NCBI GenBank assembly: GCA_022821685.1
Contig: JAJEDD010000008.1
Span: forward strand, 1-64,000
From: Acidimicrobiia bacterium
GTDB taxonomy: Bacteria > Actinomycetota > Acidimicrobiia > Acidimicrobiales > Aldehydirespiratoraceae
Reading direction: 5' to 3'
DNA length: 64,000 nt
Made by a program: the position numbers and the translations under genes. Below, one piece after another: positions 52,884-62,642 of the stretch (within the stretch, counting starts at the first letter, position 1; each line of letters begins with the position of its first letter). Below the pieces are notes generated by a model. The model saw only the letters and a program-made list of their open reading frames with translations, had not been told where the DNA came from and ran no database searches.

Positions 52884-55562
52884 TCATGTCGGGGACCGGC
52901 GGCTCGCCAGATCCTCAGCCGAGATGAGCACCTCGCGCGCCTTGGAGCCGGTGGAGGGACCGACCACGCCGCGCTGCTCAAGGAGGTCCATGATGCGCCC
53001 CGCCCTGGCGAAGCCCACCCGCAGCCGGCGCTGGAGCATCGAGGTCGAGCCGAGCTGCGTCTCGACCACCAGTTCCATGGCGGCGTCTAGCAGTTCGTCG
53101 CCGTCGTCCGCGGCGGCGGGTGGAGGCGCATCGGTGATGCTCGACGGGATGCGCCGCGATGTGTCCAGGTCCGGCGCCGGCTGGAGCGGGCTGCCTGACT
53201 CCCCTGCGTGCGGCTCGTCGGTAGAGACTGATGGATCATCGTGCAGTTCGGGCGCCGAGGGCTCGGCGAGAACGCTCCACGACAAAATGCCAGGGGAGAC
53301 GGCCGGATCGTCGCAATAGTCGTCAGGCACCTGGTCCACCCAGTGTTGCACCACGCCACGGACCTCGTTCTCGGTAACCCAGCAGCCCTGGATGCGGTGG
53401 GGGGTCGACGACGAGGGGCCGAGCCAGAGCATGTCGCCCTGGCCCACCAGCCGCTCGGCGCCCGGTTGATCGAGGATCACGCGAGAATCGGTCAGGCTGG
53501 TAACTGCGAAGGCGAGCCGGGCCGGAATGTTGGCCTTGATGACGCCGGTGATGATGTTCACCGACGGCCGCTGGGTGGCGATCACCAGGTGGATCCCCAC
53601 GGCGCGCGCCATCTGGGCGATCCGGGCAATCGACTCCTCGACGTCGCGGGCGGCCACCATCATCAAGTCGGCGAGTTCGTCCACCACTACCAGCACGAAC
53701 GGCATACGAAGGTACGGCTTCGGATGGCCGGCGGCATCCACCGCCCCGGGCGGAGGCTTCAGGGCGCCGTCGTCAACCGCGCCGTTGTATCCCGTGATGT
53801 CGCGGAAGCCGGTCTCGTGGAGCAGGTCGTAGCGCAGCTCCATCTCCCGCACGGCCCAGGCCAGGGCGTTGGCCGCCTTGCGGGGATCGGTGACCGGCGC
53901 GGTCAACAGATGGGGGACTCGGTCGTACTGGCCCATCTCCACCCGCTTGGGGTCGACGAGGATCATGCGCACGTCGTCGGGGGTGGAGCGCATCAGCACC
54001 GACGTGATCAGCGAGTTGAGGCACGACGACTTGCCGGCGCCGGTGGCCCCGGCAATCAGCAGGTGGGGGGTGGTGGCCAGGTTCATCATCATCGACTGGC
54101 CGTCGATGTCGCGGCCGATGGCCACCTCGAGCGGATGCTCGGCCGCGCCCGCCTCCGGTGAGCGCAGCACGTCGCCGAGGCGCACGATCTGGCGGTCCAG
54201 GTTGGGGACCTCCACCCCGATGGCGCGCCGGCCCGGTATGGGCGACAGGATGCGGATGTCGGGCGAGGCCATGGCCAGGGCGATGTCCTTGCGGAGGCTC
54301 TCCAGCTTCGACACCCGTACCCCCTCGCCCAACTCCAGCACGAAGCGGGTGACGGTGGGTCCCACTACCGGCTCCAACAGGATGGTGGGCACGTCGAAGC
54401 GGGCCAGCGTGGCCTGAAGCAGTTGGCCCCGCTCGGCCACTTCGGCCTTGTCGATCGCCCTCGACGGCGTGGCCGACAGCATGTCGATGTCCGGGAGCAT
54501 CCACGGAGCTTGCTCGCCTGGAAACCTGCGGCGCGGGGGCTTGCGGGCCGGCTTCGGCGCTGGCACCGTCGGCGAGTCCTCGGCGAACGTGGCTGGCGCG
54601 ATCTCCGGCGGCGGCGACTCGACGCTCGGCTCCGGCCGGCTCGGCTCAGACAGGCTCGAGTCCTCGGGTGCACCCTCGGGATGCCAGGCGTCGGGCGAAG
54701 AAGCCGGAGCGGGAGCTTCCTTGATGTCGCTGAACAGCCTGACCACCGCCGATCGCAGCAGCCGCCACAGGGGCCTGAGCGCAGCCATCAGCCGGGCCGA
54801 GGCGGATCGTACCTCCATCTGGGTGACGAAGATGAGGCCGACCAGCCCCACGAATCCAAGCAGCAGCACCGAGCCCCACAGCGCGGTCCAGGCGTGCAGG
54901 AACCCGCCGATGGCGACTCCGAGCGCGCCGCCGGCTGCGCCCAGCTCGTCGATGCCGTCGCCCAGGCCGGGGCGGCCCCGGGCCAGATGCAGCAGACCGG
55001 TGGAGGCCACCAGCAGCAGCACCCCGCCCAACACCATCCTGGCCGCCGAGTCCACCGGCTCGACCGGCGCCGAAACGGCTACGGGCTCCTGCTCAGGGCT
55101 GTCGTCGCCGTCGTCGGCCGGAGCCGGAGGCGGCGCAGTGCTGCGCCGCCCGCCCGCCAGCGCGGCCGCGCCCATCGACGCCAGACCCACCGGCAGGGCC
55201 ATGCGTACCAGACCGAACCCGGCCGCCAAGATCCGGTCGAGCTGCTCTCCCACCGGCCCGGCGGCCGAGAACCAGACGCTCCCGGCCACCAGCAGGCCGG
55301 CCACGACCGCGGCCAGCCCCCAGATGTCGCGGCGGTGCCGGCGGACCACGCCACCGACCGCGGCCGAACCCCGACGGGCCGCTCGCTTCGTCTCCAGGGG
55401 CTGCTTCACCCCGCGAGAAGCTGGCTTGCCCTCCGTCGGCTGCTTCACCCCGCGAGAAGCTCGCTTGCCCTCCGTCGGCTGCTTCGCCCCACGAGAGGCT
55501 TGCTTCCCCTCCGGCGGCTGCTTCGCCCCGCGCGACGCCGGCTCGGCACCCTTCTTGGCCAT
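52884..55562 (-). CDS. ftsK: DNA translocase FtsK/SpoIIIE family
   Basis: FtsK pumps chromosome DNA at the division septum. The 892-residue protein has about four membrane spans in the first 250 residues, a Pro/Ser/Glu-rich linker, the alpha/beta motor with GATGAGKSS (505-513), LVDPKRVEM, VVVDELADLMM and ATQRPSVNIITG, and a C-terminal winged-helix gamma domain (STSMLQRRLRVGFARAGRIMDLLE). The very N-terminus is made of four 13-residue Lys/Arg/Gln-rich repeats. The total length is within the family range. Confidence 0.95.
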   Translation of the reverse strand: MAKKGAEPASRGAKQPPEGKQASRGAKQPTEGKRASRGVKQPTEGKPASRGVKQPLETKRAARRGSAAVGGVVRRHRRDIWGLAAVVAGLLVAGSVWFSAAGPVGEQLDRILAAGFGLVRMALPVGLASMGAAALAGGRRSTAPPPAPADDGDDSPEQEPVAVSAPVEPVDSAARMVLGGVLLLVASTGLLHLARGRPGLGDGIDELGAAGGALGVAIGGFLHAWTALWGSVLLLGFVGLVGLIFVTQMEVRSASARLMAALRPLWRLLRSAVVRLFSDIKEAPAPASSPDAWHPEGAPEDSSLSEPSRPEPSVESPPPEIAPATFAEDSPTVPAPKPARKPPRRRFPGEQAPWMLPDIDMLSATPSRAIDKAEVAERGQLLQATLARFDVPTILLEPVVGPTVTRFVLELGEGVRVSKLESLRKDIALAMASPDIRILSPIPGRRAIGVEVPNLDRQIVRLGDVLRSPEAGAAEHPLEVAIGRDIDGQSMMMNLATTPHLLIAGATGAGKSSCLNSLITSVLMRSTPDDVRMILVDPKRVEMGQYDRVPHLLTAPVTDPRKAANALAWAVREMELRYDLLHETGFRDITGYNGAVDDGALKPPPGAVDAAGHPKPYLRMPFVLVVVDELADLMMVAARDVEESIARIAQMARAVGIHLVIATQRPSVNIITGVIKANIPARLAFAVTSLTDSRVILDQPGAERLVGQGDMLWLGPSSSTPHRIQGCWVTENEVRGVVQHWVDQVPDDYCDDPAVSPGILSWSVLAEPSAPELHDDPSVSTDEPHAGESGSPLQPAPDLDTSRRIPSSITDAPPPAAADDGDELLDAAMELVVETQLGSTSMLQRRLRVGFARAGRIMDLLEQRGVVGPSTGSKAREVLISAEDLASRRSPT
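55386..55541. repeat. Four tandem 39-bp repeats at the start of ftsK
   Basis: Residues 8-59 are four units of the form (P/Q/R)ASRG(A/V)KQP(P/T/L)E(G/T)K. The DNA units share about 34 of 39 bases by eye, so the array is recent. Confidence 0.85.
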
Positions 55563-55655
55563 GACCTGCGACGCTACCAGTGACGCCCCATCGCCTCGTG
55601 AACCCTCGCGGCTTGCGGAGCGGCCTTGATCGCGCCGTCAGCCCGGCGGGGCGAG

Positions 55656-57314
55656 TCAGGTCTCGGTCAGCACTGGGACTATCACTGGGCGACGGCGGGT
55701 GCGCTCCCGGGAGGTGCGGCGGGCGGTTCGCATCACTAAGTCTTCCAGGGCCGCCGCATTGCGGTCGCCGCCGGCCAGGGCTCGTGCCACCTCGGTCTCC
55801 ACCGCGTCGGCCACCGCGGCCTCGTGTCCGGCCAGCGCGGGCTGCTCGACCCAGCCGCCCGACACCACCTGGGGGCTCGACACCAGCTCGCCCCGCTCCA
55901 GGTCGACGCACACCACCACCGACACGAAGCCGTCGGCGCCCAGCTTGCGCCGCTCGTCCAGCACCCTCGATCCCAGATCGCCGACTGTGCCGTCGAGGTA
56001 GACATGGTCGCCGCCGACCGATCCGACCAGTCGCAGGCCGTCGTCGGTCAGCTCGACCCGGTCGCCGTCAGAGCACAACACCACCCGCTCGTCGGGCATG
56101 CCCATGTCGCGGGCCAGGCCGGCGTGGGCCACGAGATGCTCGAACTCGCCGTGAACCGGCACGAACCACTCCGGCGACGCCACCGAGTGCAGCACCCTCA
56201 GCTCCTGCTGCTTGCCGTGGCCGGAGGTGTGCACATCGAGGTTGCCGGTGTGCAGCACCCGCGCCCCCCGCCGGGCCAGGCCGTTGCGCACCACCCCCAC
56301 CGCGGCCTCGTTGCCCGGAATGGGATGCGAGCTGAAGATCACCGTGTCGGCGGATCCGATCTCAACCCACTTGCTGGTGCCCTCGGCCATCTGGGTCAGT
56401 GCGGCGCGGGGCTCGCCCTGCGACCCGGTGCACACGATCAGCGACTGCGCCGGGTCGAGCCGCTCCAGGTCGGTGATGTCTAGCAGAGAGCGGTCGGGTA
56501 CCCGCAGCAGGCCCAGCTCTCGGGCCAGCCCCACGTTGCGCTGCATGGAGAGGCCCAGCGTCGCCACCGTGCGGCCCGAGGCCACGGCTGCGTCCATCAC
56601 TTGCTGAATGCGGTGGATGTGGCTGGCAAAGGCGCCGACGATCACCCGGCGCCCCTGCTGGCGGGCGATCACATCGTGCAGCACGTCGCCCACATCACGC
56701 TCCGAGCTCGACGATCCGGGCGCGTCGGCGTTGGTGGAGTCGGCCAGCAGCAGCCTGACGCCGGGATCGTCGGCCAGCGCCCCGATGCGCGACAGCGCGG
56801 TGCGGCGGCCGTCCACCGGGGTGAGATCGAGCTTGAAGTCGCTCGAGTGCAGGATCACGCCCTGCGGCGTGGAAAAGGCGGTGATCAGCCCGCCCGGCAC
56901 CGAATGAGTGACCGGCATGGCCTCGCACCGGAAGGGGCCGACATCGAAACGGTCACCGTCGCGGACCTCGCGCAGCTCGGCCCGGTCGAGCAGGCCCGCC
57001 TCGGAGAGCTTGTGGCGCACCAGGCCCAGCGTGAACGCCGAGCCGTAGACGGGGAACGACAGGTGCTCCAGCAGATGCGGCAGCGCGCCGATGTGATCCT
57101 CGTGGGCGTGGGTGGCCACGCAGGCCTCCACTCCCCCACCCTCGAGCAGCCACTCGAAGTCGGGAAGCACCGAGTCGACTCCGGGAAGGTCGTCGCCTGC
57201 GAACATCCGGCCGCAGTCGAGCAGCACCCGGCGGCCGGCGGTCTCGATGACCGCGCAGTTGCGGCCTATCTCACCCAGTCCGCCCAGGAAGGTGACGGCA
57301 ACCGGAGCGGCCAT
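55656..57314 (-). CDS. rnj: Ribonuclease J
   Basis: RNase J is a metallo-beta-lactamase/beta-CASP RNase with endo- and 5'-3' exonuclease activity. The 552-residue protein has His69, His71, Asp73 and His74 in THAHEDHIGAL, SSDFKLDLTPVDG, ADSTNADAPG and the beta-CASP motifs IVCTGSQGEP and HTSGHGKQQEL, followed by VPVHGEFEHL. It lies 10 bases after dapA, as in Streptomyces and mycobacteria. Confidence 0.95.
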   Translation of the reverse strand: MAAPVAVTFLGGLGEIGRNCAVIETAGRRVLLDCGRMFAGDDLPGVDSVLPDFEWLLEGGGVEACVATHAHEDHIGALPHLLEHLSFPVYGSAFTLGLVRHKLSEAGLLDRAELREVRDGDRFDVGPFRCEAMPVTHSVPGGLITAFSTPQGVILHSSDFKLDLTPVDGRRTALSRIGALADDPGVRLLLADSTNADAPGSSSSERDVGDVLHDVIARQQGRRVIVGAFASHIHRIQQVMDAAVASGRTVATLGLSMQRNVGLARELGLLRVPDRSLLDITDLERLDPAQSLIVCTGSQGEPRAALTQMAEGTSKWVEIGSADTVIFSSHPIPGNEAAVGVVRNGLARRGARVLHTGNLDVHTSGHGKQQELRVLHSVASPEWFVPVHGEFEHLVAHAGLARDMGMPDERVVLCSDGDRVELTDDGLRLVGSVGGDHVYLDGTVGDLGSRVLDERRKLGADGFVSVVVCVDLERGELVSSPQVVSGGWVEQPALAGHEAAVADAVETEVARALAGGDRNAAALEDLVMRTARRTSRERTRRRPVIVPVLTET

Positions 57315-57324
57315 CGGCGGGCGG

Positions 57325-58260
57325 TCAGCCCGTCCCGACCGGCGTCGGCGTCGGGGCCGGATCGGCCCGCACCGATCGGGAGCCGTGCAGCCCGGCCAGC
57401 ACCGCTCGGGCCTGGTCCTCCAAACCGGCGGGCTCCGGTCCCATGGGCAGGCGGCACGGGCCGGCGGGCAGTCCCAGCACCCGCATCATGCACTTGGTGG
57501 GCACCGGGTTGGGGGCAGCGTCGCCGGTCTCGAAGTCGTAGGAGTCGAGCAGGCGGCGGTTGACGGCGGCCGCGTCGGCCACCCGGCCGCTCTCGAAGGC
57601 GTCGAACATGGCGGCCATCTGGCGACCGGCCCAGTGAGTGGCCACCCCGATGACGCCGACCGCGCCGATCGACAGCAGCGGCAGGGTGAGCGAGTCGTCG
57701 CCCGAGTAGACCTCGAAGCCGTCGGGGGCCATCTCCAGCAGCCGGGCCGTCTCGGCGGGAGATCCGGCCGCATCCTTGACCCCGACGATGTTGGGGACCT
57801 CGTGGGCCAGTCGGGCCAGGGTCTCGGTGCTGACCTTGCGGCCGGTGCGGGCCGGGATGTCGTAGATGAGGGTGGGCAGGTCGGTGGCCTCCGCGCAGTG
57901 GCGGAAGTGCGAGTCGAGCCCGGCCTGCGACGGCCGGTTGTAGTAGCCGGCCACATGCAGGATGCCGTCGGCGCCGGCGTCGGCGCAGCGCTCGGTGAGG
58001 TCGATGGCGGCCCGGGTGTCGTTGCTGCCGGCGCCGGCCACCACCGGCACGTCGGTGGCTGCGGCCACTGCGGCCACCAGCTCGGCCTGCTCGGCGTGGG
58101 TCAGCGTCGGGCTCTCACCGGTGGTGCCGGCCACCACCAGGCCCTCGCTGCCGTTGGCGGCGAGCCAGCGGGCCAGCCGCACCGCACCGCCGAGGTCGAG
58201 CGCCCCGTTGTCGGTGAAGGGGGTGATCATCGCGGTGAGCACGCGGCCGAATCGGGCCAT
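57325..58260 (-). CDS. dapA: 4-hydroxy-tetrahydrodipicolinate synthase
   Basis: DapA condenses pyruvate and aspartate semialdehyde, the first step of the DAP branch. The 311-residue TIM-barrel protein has AGTTGESPTL, Tyr133 in LIYDIPARTG and the Schiff-base Lys162 in VGVKDAAG. The last 20 residues are a Pro/Thr-rich tail. The gene is 3 bases after the SURF1-like stop and directly ahead of rnj. Confidence 0.95.
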   Translation of the reverse strand: MARFGRVLTAMITPFTDNGALDLGGAVRLARWLAANGSEGLVVAGTTGESPTLTHAEQAELVAAVAAATDVPVVAGAGSNDTRAAIDLTERCADAGADGILHVAGYYNRPSQAGLDSHFRHCAEATDLPTLIYDIPARTGRKVSTETLARLAHEVPNIVGVKDAAGSPAETARLLEMAPDGFEVYSGDDSLTLPLLSIGAVGVIGVATHWAGRQMAAMFDAFESGRVADAAAVNRRLLDSYDFETGDAAPNPVPTKCMMRVLGLPAGPCRLPMGPEPAGLEDQARAVLAGLHGSRSVRADPAPTPTPVGTG

Positions 58261-58263
58261 GGC

Positions 58264-59040
58264 CTACAACTGTAGTTCGGCGGAGGGGGCCTCTCGGCGT
58301 TGCGCCGCGGCTCGGCGCAGGATCAGTGCGTACACCACCACCGCTCCGGCCGAGAAGAAGAACCACTGGAACGCATACGACAGATGCGGCCCCTCGGAGA
58401 GATCGGGATCCGGCACCGGGACGGGCAGACCCTCGGGCTGGGCCGGTGCCTGGGCCCGCAGCCTGATCCACACGTCCACCACATCGACGCCGGAGACCTC
58501 CTCGAAGCGGGCCAGATCCATGCGCGAGATCTCCGGCGCCTGGCCCGGGCTGGTCTCGGCGATCCGGCCGCCGCCCACGCTGTCGAAGGCGAGGCCGGCC
58601 ACCGTCACTGCGCCCGCCGGCGGCGCGGTGGCCCGGTCGTCGAGTCCGCTGAGGCTGCGCCGCGGGACCCAGCCCCGCACCACCGCCACCGCCCGGCCAT
58701 CGCCGAGATCCAGCGGGGTCGCCAGCCAGAATCCTGGCTGGCCGCCGCTGCTGCGGTTGCCGATCCGCACCTCGGCATCGGCGAGGTAGCTGCCGGCCGC
58801 CGCCACCGCGGTGTATTCGGGGGGCGGACCGAGCAGGTCGAGATGGGCGGCGAGGTCGGCGGGGGGCTGCGCCATGGCCGCGGCCACCGAGGCGTTGTCG
58901 GCGCGTCGCTCGTCGAGGCGGCGGAGCTGCCAGAACCCCAGGTTGACCATCAGCACCACCATCGCCAGCGCGAAGAGATGCGAGGCGATCCACCCCCAAG
59001 ACGCCAGCCGGCGCACCCGGACGCTCGGCCTCAGGCGCAC
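58264..59040 (-). CDS. SURF1-family protein
   Basis: SURF1 proteins help assemble cytochrome c oxidase. The 258-residue protein has an N-terminal membrane span ending in the hallmark GFWQLRRLDERRADN, a periplasmic domain with PGFWLATPLDLGDGR and VVRGWVPR, and a C-terminal span (HLSYAFQWFFFSAGAVVVY). The frame is open further upstream into a dispersed repeat, so I chose GTG 59040; GTG 59016 is also possible. Confidence 0.85.
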   Translation of the reverse strand: MRLRPSVRVRRLASWGWIASHLFALAMVVLMVNLGFWQLRRLDERRADNASVAAAMAQPPADLAAHLDLLGPPPEYTAVAAAGSYLADAEVRIGNRSSGGQPGFWLATPLDLGDGRAVAVVRGWVPRRSLSGLDDRATAPPAGAVTVAGLAFDSVGGGRIAETSPGQAPEISRMDLARFEEVSGVDVVDVWIRLRAQAPAQPEGLPVPVPDPDLSEGPHLSYAFQWFFFSAGAVVVYALILRRAAAQRREAPSAELQL

Positions 59041-59059
59041 CGCGCGGAGGTGCAGGTAA

Positions 59060-59183
59060 CTCGCGTCGCGGCGTGGTGTTTCCCGCTCTTGTTCGCTGCG
59101 CTCACGGGCCGCCCAAACCCCGGCGACACAGCCCACGGCCTCGCCCGTATGAGCCGCATCGGCGCACCGACCCGCTCGGCCTC
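59060..59183 (+). repeat. Dispersed GC-rich repeat, copy 7
   Basis: The core TTTCCCGCTCTTGTTCGCTG is followed by CTCACGGGCCGCCC, CAAACCCCGGCG, CACAGCCCACGGCCTCGCCC and CGCTCGGCCTC. The middle block matches copy 1, unlike copies 2, 4 and 6. The copy ends at the stop codon of dapB. Confidence 0.8.
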
Positions 59184-59913
59184 AGGCGCCCAGGACCTCG
59201 CCGAGGCCGACGGTCAGGCCCGGCCCGAGGGTGACCACCCGCTTGGCTGCCAGGAGCATGCCCGGCATGAACGCCGACCGGTCGACGGTGTCGTGGCGGA
59301 TCGTCAGCGTCTCGCCGGGACCGCCGAGCAGCACCTCCTGATGGGCGACCAGACCCTTGAGGCGCACCGAGTGGATCGGGATCCCGGCCGGGCCCCGCCC
59401 GCCGCGGGCGCCGGGCAGGCTCTGGTCAGAGGTGGGATCCGGCGCCCAGTCGGCCGATGCCTCCGCCATTGCCTCGGCGGTGGCCACCGCGGTGCCCGAG
59501 GGTGCGTCCACTTTGCGGTCGTGATGCAGCTCGATCACCTCGGCCGTGTCGAAGAAGGGCGCGGCCAGCGCCGCGAATCGGGTCATGAGCACTGCGCCCA
59601 CCGCGAAGTTGGGGGCCACGATGCAGTGGCTTCGCACGAAGCCGGCCCGCAGAGCCTCCAGGTCGTCGGCGCCGAGCCCGGAGGTTCCGATCACGGCATG
59701 GATGCCGGCGGCGGCCAGCACACCGGCATTGGCGCGGACCGCCTCCGCCACGGTGAAGTCCACGACCGCGTCGACGCCGGCCTCGACGAACTCGTCGGCC
59801 GAGCCGGCCGAGCCGATGGCGGCCAACAACTCGGTGTCGGGGTCGGCGTCGATGGCCCGGCAGGCCTCGGTGCCCATGCGCCCGGTGGCGCCGCAGACAC
59901 CGAGCTTGATCAT
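59182..59913 (-). CDS. dapB: 4-hydroxy-tetrahydrodipicolinate reductase
   Basis: DapB reduces the DapA product with NAD(P)H. The 243-residue protein has the nucleotide loop GVCGATGRMG, VDFTVAEAV, GTSGL, APNFAVGAVLM, and the catalytic ELHHDRKVDAPSGTA. It follows pnp by 26 bases. Confidence 0.95.
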   Translation of the reverse strand: MIKLGVCGATGRMGTEACRAIDADPDTELLAAIGSAGSADEFVEAGVDAVVDFTVAEAVRANAGVLAAAGIHAVIGTSGLGADDLEALRAGFVRSHCIVAPNFAVGAVLMTRFAALAAPFFDTAEVIELHHDRKVDAPSGTAVATAEAMAEASADWAPDPTSDQSLPGARGGRGPAGIPIHSVRLKGLVAHQEVLLGGPGETLTIRHDTVDRSAFMPGMLLAAKRVVTLGPGLTVGLGEVLGA

Positions 59914-59939
59914 GGGCCAGCGTTCCTTCCCCGAGGGCT

Positions 59940-62429
59940 CTAGCGGGGACCGCGGCCGCCGCCGCGCCGTCCGCCGCGGCGGGCCCGGGGATCGGGTCCC
60001 AGCTCGCCGAACTCGCGCTCCAGCTCGGAGTCGAAGGAGTCCTCGAACGAGACCGCCCGAGCGCTCGACACCGGCGCCGGCTGCCGTTCTCGGGGCCGGC
60101 GCGCCTCGCCGTCGAACCGGTCGCCGCGCCCTGCGTCCGACCGCCTGGGCTCGGACCGGTCGCGGCCACCCCGGCCGGAATCGCGGTCACGGTCGCGGCC
60201 GCGACCGTCGTCGTCGCGACGCGGCCGGCGCCTGGGCGCAGGCCGTCCGTCGTCGTCGGAGTCGTCAGACTTGGGCAGCAGCGAGATCTTGCCGTTGGGG
60301 TCGACATCCTCCACCACAACCTCGATCTCCTCGCCGAGCTCGAGCACGTCCTCGACCCGGTCGATGCGCCTGCCGCCGCCCAGCTTGGAGATGTGCACCA
60401 GGCCGTCGCGCCCGGGCAGGATGTTCACGAACGCCCCGAACTTGGTGATGTTCACCACCCGGCCCCGGTAGGTGGCCCCCACATCGGCGGTGGGCGGGTC
60501 GAGGATGAGCTTGATCTGCCGCTCGGCCTCGGCCACCGCGCCCCCGTCGGTGGAGGCGATCGACACGATGCCGACCGCGCCGTCGTCGTCCACGCTGATG
60601 TCGGCGCCGGTCTCGGACTGGATGGAGTTGATCACCTTGCCCTTGGGCCCGATCACCTCGCCGATCTTCTCCACCGGGATCTCGAAGGTGGTGACCTTCG
60701 GGGCGGTGTCGCGCACCTCGGGCCGAGGCTCGATGATGGTCTCGGCCATCACGTCGAGGATGTCGAGGCGGGCGGTGCGGGCCTGGCGCAGGGCGTCGGC
60801 CAGCACCGAGGCGGGAATGCCCGAGATCTTGGTGTCGAGCTGCAGCGCGGTGATGAAGTCGGTGGTTCCGGCCACCTTGAAGTCCATGTCGCCGAAGGCG
60901 TCCTCGGCGCCGAGGATGTCGGTGAGGGTCACCCAGGCACCGTCGGCGTGGACCAGGCCCATGGCCACCCCGGCCACCGGTGCCTTGATCGGCACCCCGG
61001 CGTCCATGAGCGACAGCGTGGAGCCGCACACCGACGCCATCGAGCTCGACCCGTTGGAGGCCATCACCTCCGACACGGTGCGAATGGTGTAGGGCCAGTC
61101 CTCGAACGACGGCACCACCGGGTACACGGCCCGCTCGGCCAGCGCCCCGTGGCCGATCTCGCGGCGCTTGGGGCCCCGCATGAAGCCGGTCTCGCCGGTG
61201 CTGAACGGCGGGAAGTTGTAGTGGTGGAAGTAGCGCTTCTTCTCGGTGGGCGACAGGTCGTCGATCAGCATGTCGCTGCGGCCGATCCCCAGGGTGGTGA
61301 AGTTGAGCACCTGGGTCTCGCCCCGCTGGAACAGCCCGGTGCCGTGGGCGGTGGGAACCACCCCGACCCGGCACATCAGCGGCCGCAGCTGGTCGGCGGA
61401 GCGTCCGTCGATGCGGACCCCCTCCTCCACGATGCGCTTGCGCACCGCCGCCTTGCTGACAGCCCGGATGGCGCTGTTGATCTGCTTGGCCGCGGCCGGG
61501 TCGTCGCTGAAGCGGTCCTCGAGCTCGGCTGCCACCGCGGCGCTCAGAGCGGCCTCGGCGCCCTGGCGCTCGGTCTTGTCGGCGATCCGCTGGGTGTCGG
61601 CGATGCGGTCGGCGGCGGCGCCGCGCACCGCGGCCAGGATCTCGTCGCTGTGGTCGACGGCCAGCGGCGCCTCGATCTTGGTGACCGGGCCCACCGCGTC
61701 GATCATCTGCTGCTGGAGCTCGATCATCTCGCGGATCCAGGTCTTGGACGCCTCCAGCCCGGCGGCGAGGACGTCCTCGTCCACCTTGGGCAGGCCGTCG
61801 GCGTACAGGTCCCAGGTGGCGGCGGTCCCGCCGGCCTCGACCATCATCACGGCCACGTCGTCGCCGTCGAGGCGGCCGGCCACCACCATCTCGAAGGCGG
61901 AGCCGCCGCCCTCCTCATAGGTCGGGAACGGCACCCACTCGCCGTCGGGCGACCAGCACAGGCGCACCGCTCCGATCGGTCCGTCGAAGGGAATGGGCGA
62001 GATCGACAGCGCCAGGGAGGCCGCGTTGAGCGCGGCGATGTCGTAGGGATGGGACTGGTCGGCGCCCAGCACGGTGGCCACGACGTGAACCTCGTTGCGG
62101 AACCCGTCGGGGAAGCTGGGCCTCAGGGGCCGGTCCACGAGCCGGCAGGTCAAGATGGCCTGCTCGCCGGCGCGGGCCTCGCGCCTGAAGAACGAGCCCG
62201 GTATGCGGCCCGCGGCGTACATCCGCTCCTCCACGTCGACGGTGAGGGGGAAGAAGTCGGCGCCCTCTCGGGGCGCTTTGGCGGCGGTGGCGGTGACGAG
62301 CACCACCGTGTTGCCCATTTGGGCGGTTACGGCGCCGCCGGCGAGCGGGGCCAGCAGGCCCGTCTCGAAGGTGGCGTCCTTGCCCTCGGCGCGCGTGAAC
62401 GCACCGGTGACTGAAATGGCATCGGCCAT
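59940..62429 (-). CDS. pnp: Polyribonucleotide nucleotidyltransferase (PNPase)
   Basis: PNPase degrades RNA from the 3' end and can add tails. The 829-residue protein has two RNase PH domains (FFPLTVDVEERMYAAGRIPG; GLFQRGETQVLNFTTLG), a linking helical domain, KH (IGEVIGPKGKVINSIQ) and S1 (TYRGRVVNITKFGAFVNILP) domains. The last 110 residues are an Arg/Asp/Gly-rich disordered tail, longer than in most homologues. ATG 62429 has AAGGAG 7 bases upstream. Confidence 0.96.
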   Translation of the reverse strand: MADAISVTGAFTRAEGKDATFETGLLAPLAGGAVTAQMGNTVVLVTATAAKAPREGADFFPLTVDVEERMYAAGRIPGSFFRREARAGEQAILTCRLVDRPLRPSFPDGFRNEVHVVATVLGADQSHPYDIAALNAASLALSISPIPFDGPIGAVRLCWSPDGEWVPFPTYEEGGGSAFEMVVAGRLDGDDVAVMMVEAGGTAATWDLYADGLPKVDEDVLAAGLEASKTWIREMIELQQQMIDAVGPVTKIEAPLAVDHSDEILAAVRGAAADRIADTQRIADKTERQGAEAALSAAVAAELEDRFSDDPAAAKQINSAIRAVSKAAVRKRIVEEGVRIDGRSADQLRPLMCRVGVVPTAHGTGLFQRGETQVLNFTTLGIGRSDMLIDDLSPTEKKRYFHHYNFPPFSTGETGFMRGPKRREIGHGALAERAVYPVVPSFEDWPYTIRTVSEVMASNGSSSMASVCGSTLSLMDAGVPIKAPVAGVAMGLVHADGAWVTLTDILGAEDAFGDMDFKVAGTTDFITALQLDTKISGIPASVLADALRQARTARLDILDVMAETIIEPRPEVRDTAPKVTTFEIPVEKIGEVIGPKGKVINSIQSETGADISVDDDGAVGIVSIASTDGGAVAEAERQIKLILDPPTADVGATYRGRVVNITKFGAFVNILPGRDGLVHISKLGGGRRIDRVEDVLELGEEIEVVVEDVDPNGKISLLPKSDDSDDDGRPAPRRRPRRDDDGRGRDRDRDSGRGGRDRSEPRRSDAGRGDRFDGEARRPRERQPAPVSSARAVSFEDSFDSELEREFGELGPDPRARRGGRRGGGRGPR

Positions 62430-62642
62430 GGGATTGCTCCTTGGGGACCCCGACTGGGGCCCGATCTGGGCACGACCCCGCCAGTTCCCAGTCGTATCGG
62501 TCCCACCCGGCGGGGGGGCCGATGCGACTAGCACCGGAGCGGTCGCGCCTTTGTTGTTGTCACTGGGATCGTCGCCGGCTCCCAGGCGCCGACTTTGGCG
62601 CCAACAGCCGGAGGGACGGCCCGCAGGCCGCCCCTGTCGTGC
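62430..62642 (-). promoter_or_regulatory. rpsO-pnp intergenic leader with GC hairpins
   Basis: Two small hairpins lie 3' of rpsO: CGGCC/GGCCG (62617-62630) and GGCGCC/GGCGCC (62585-62602). This gap is where rpsO terminators and the RNase-controlled pnp leader lie in other bacteria. No gene is seen. Confidence 0.4.
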
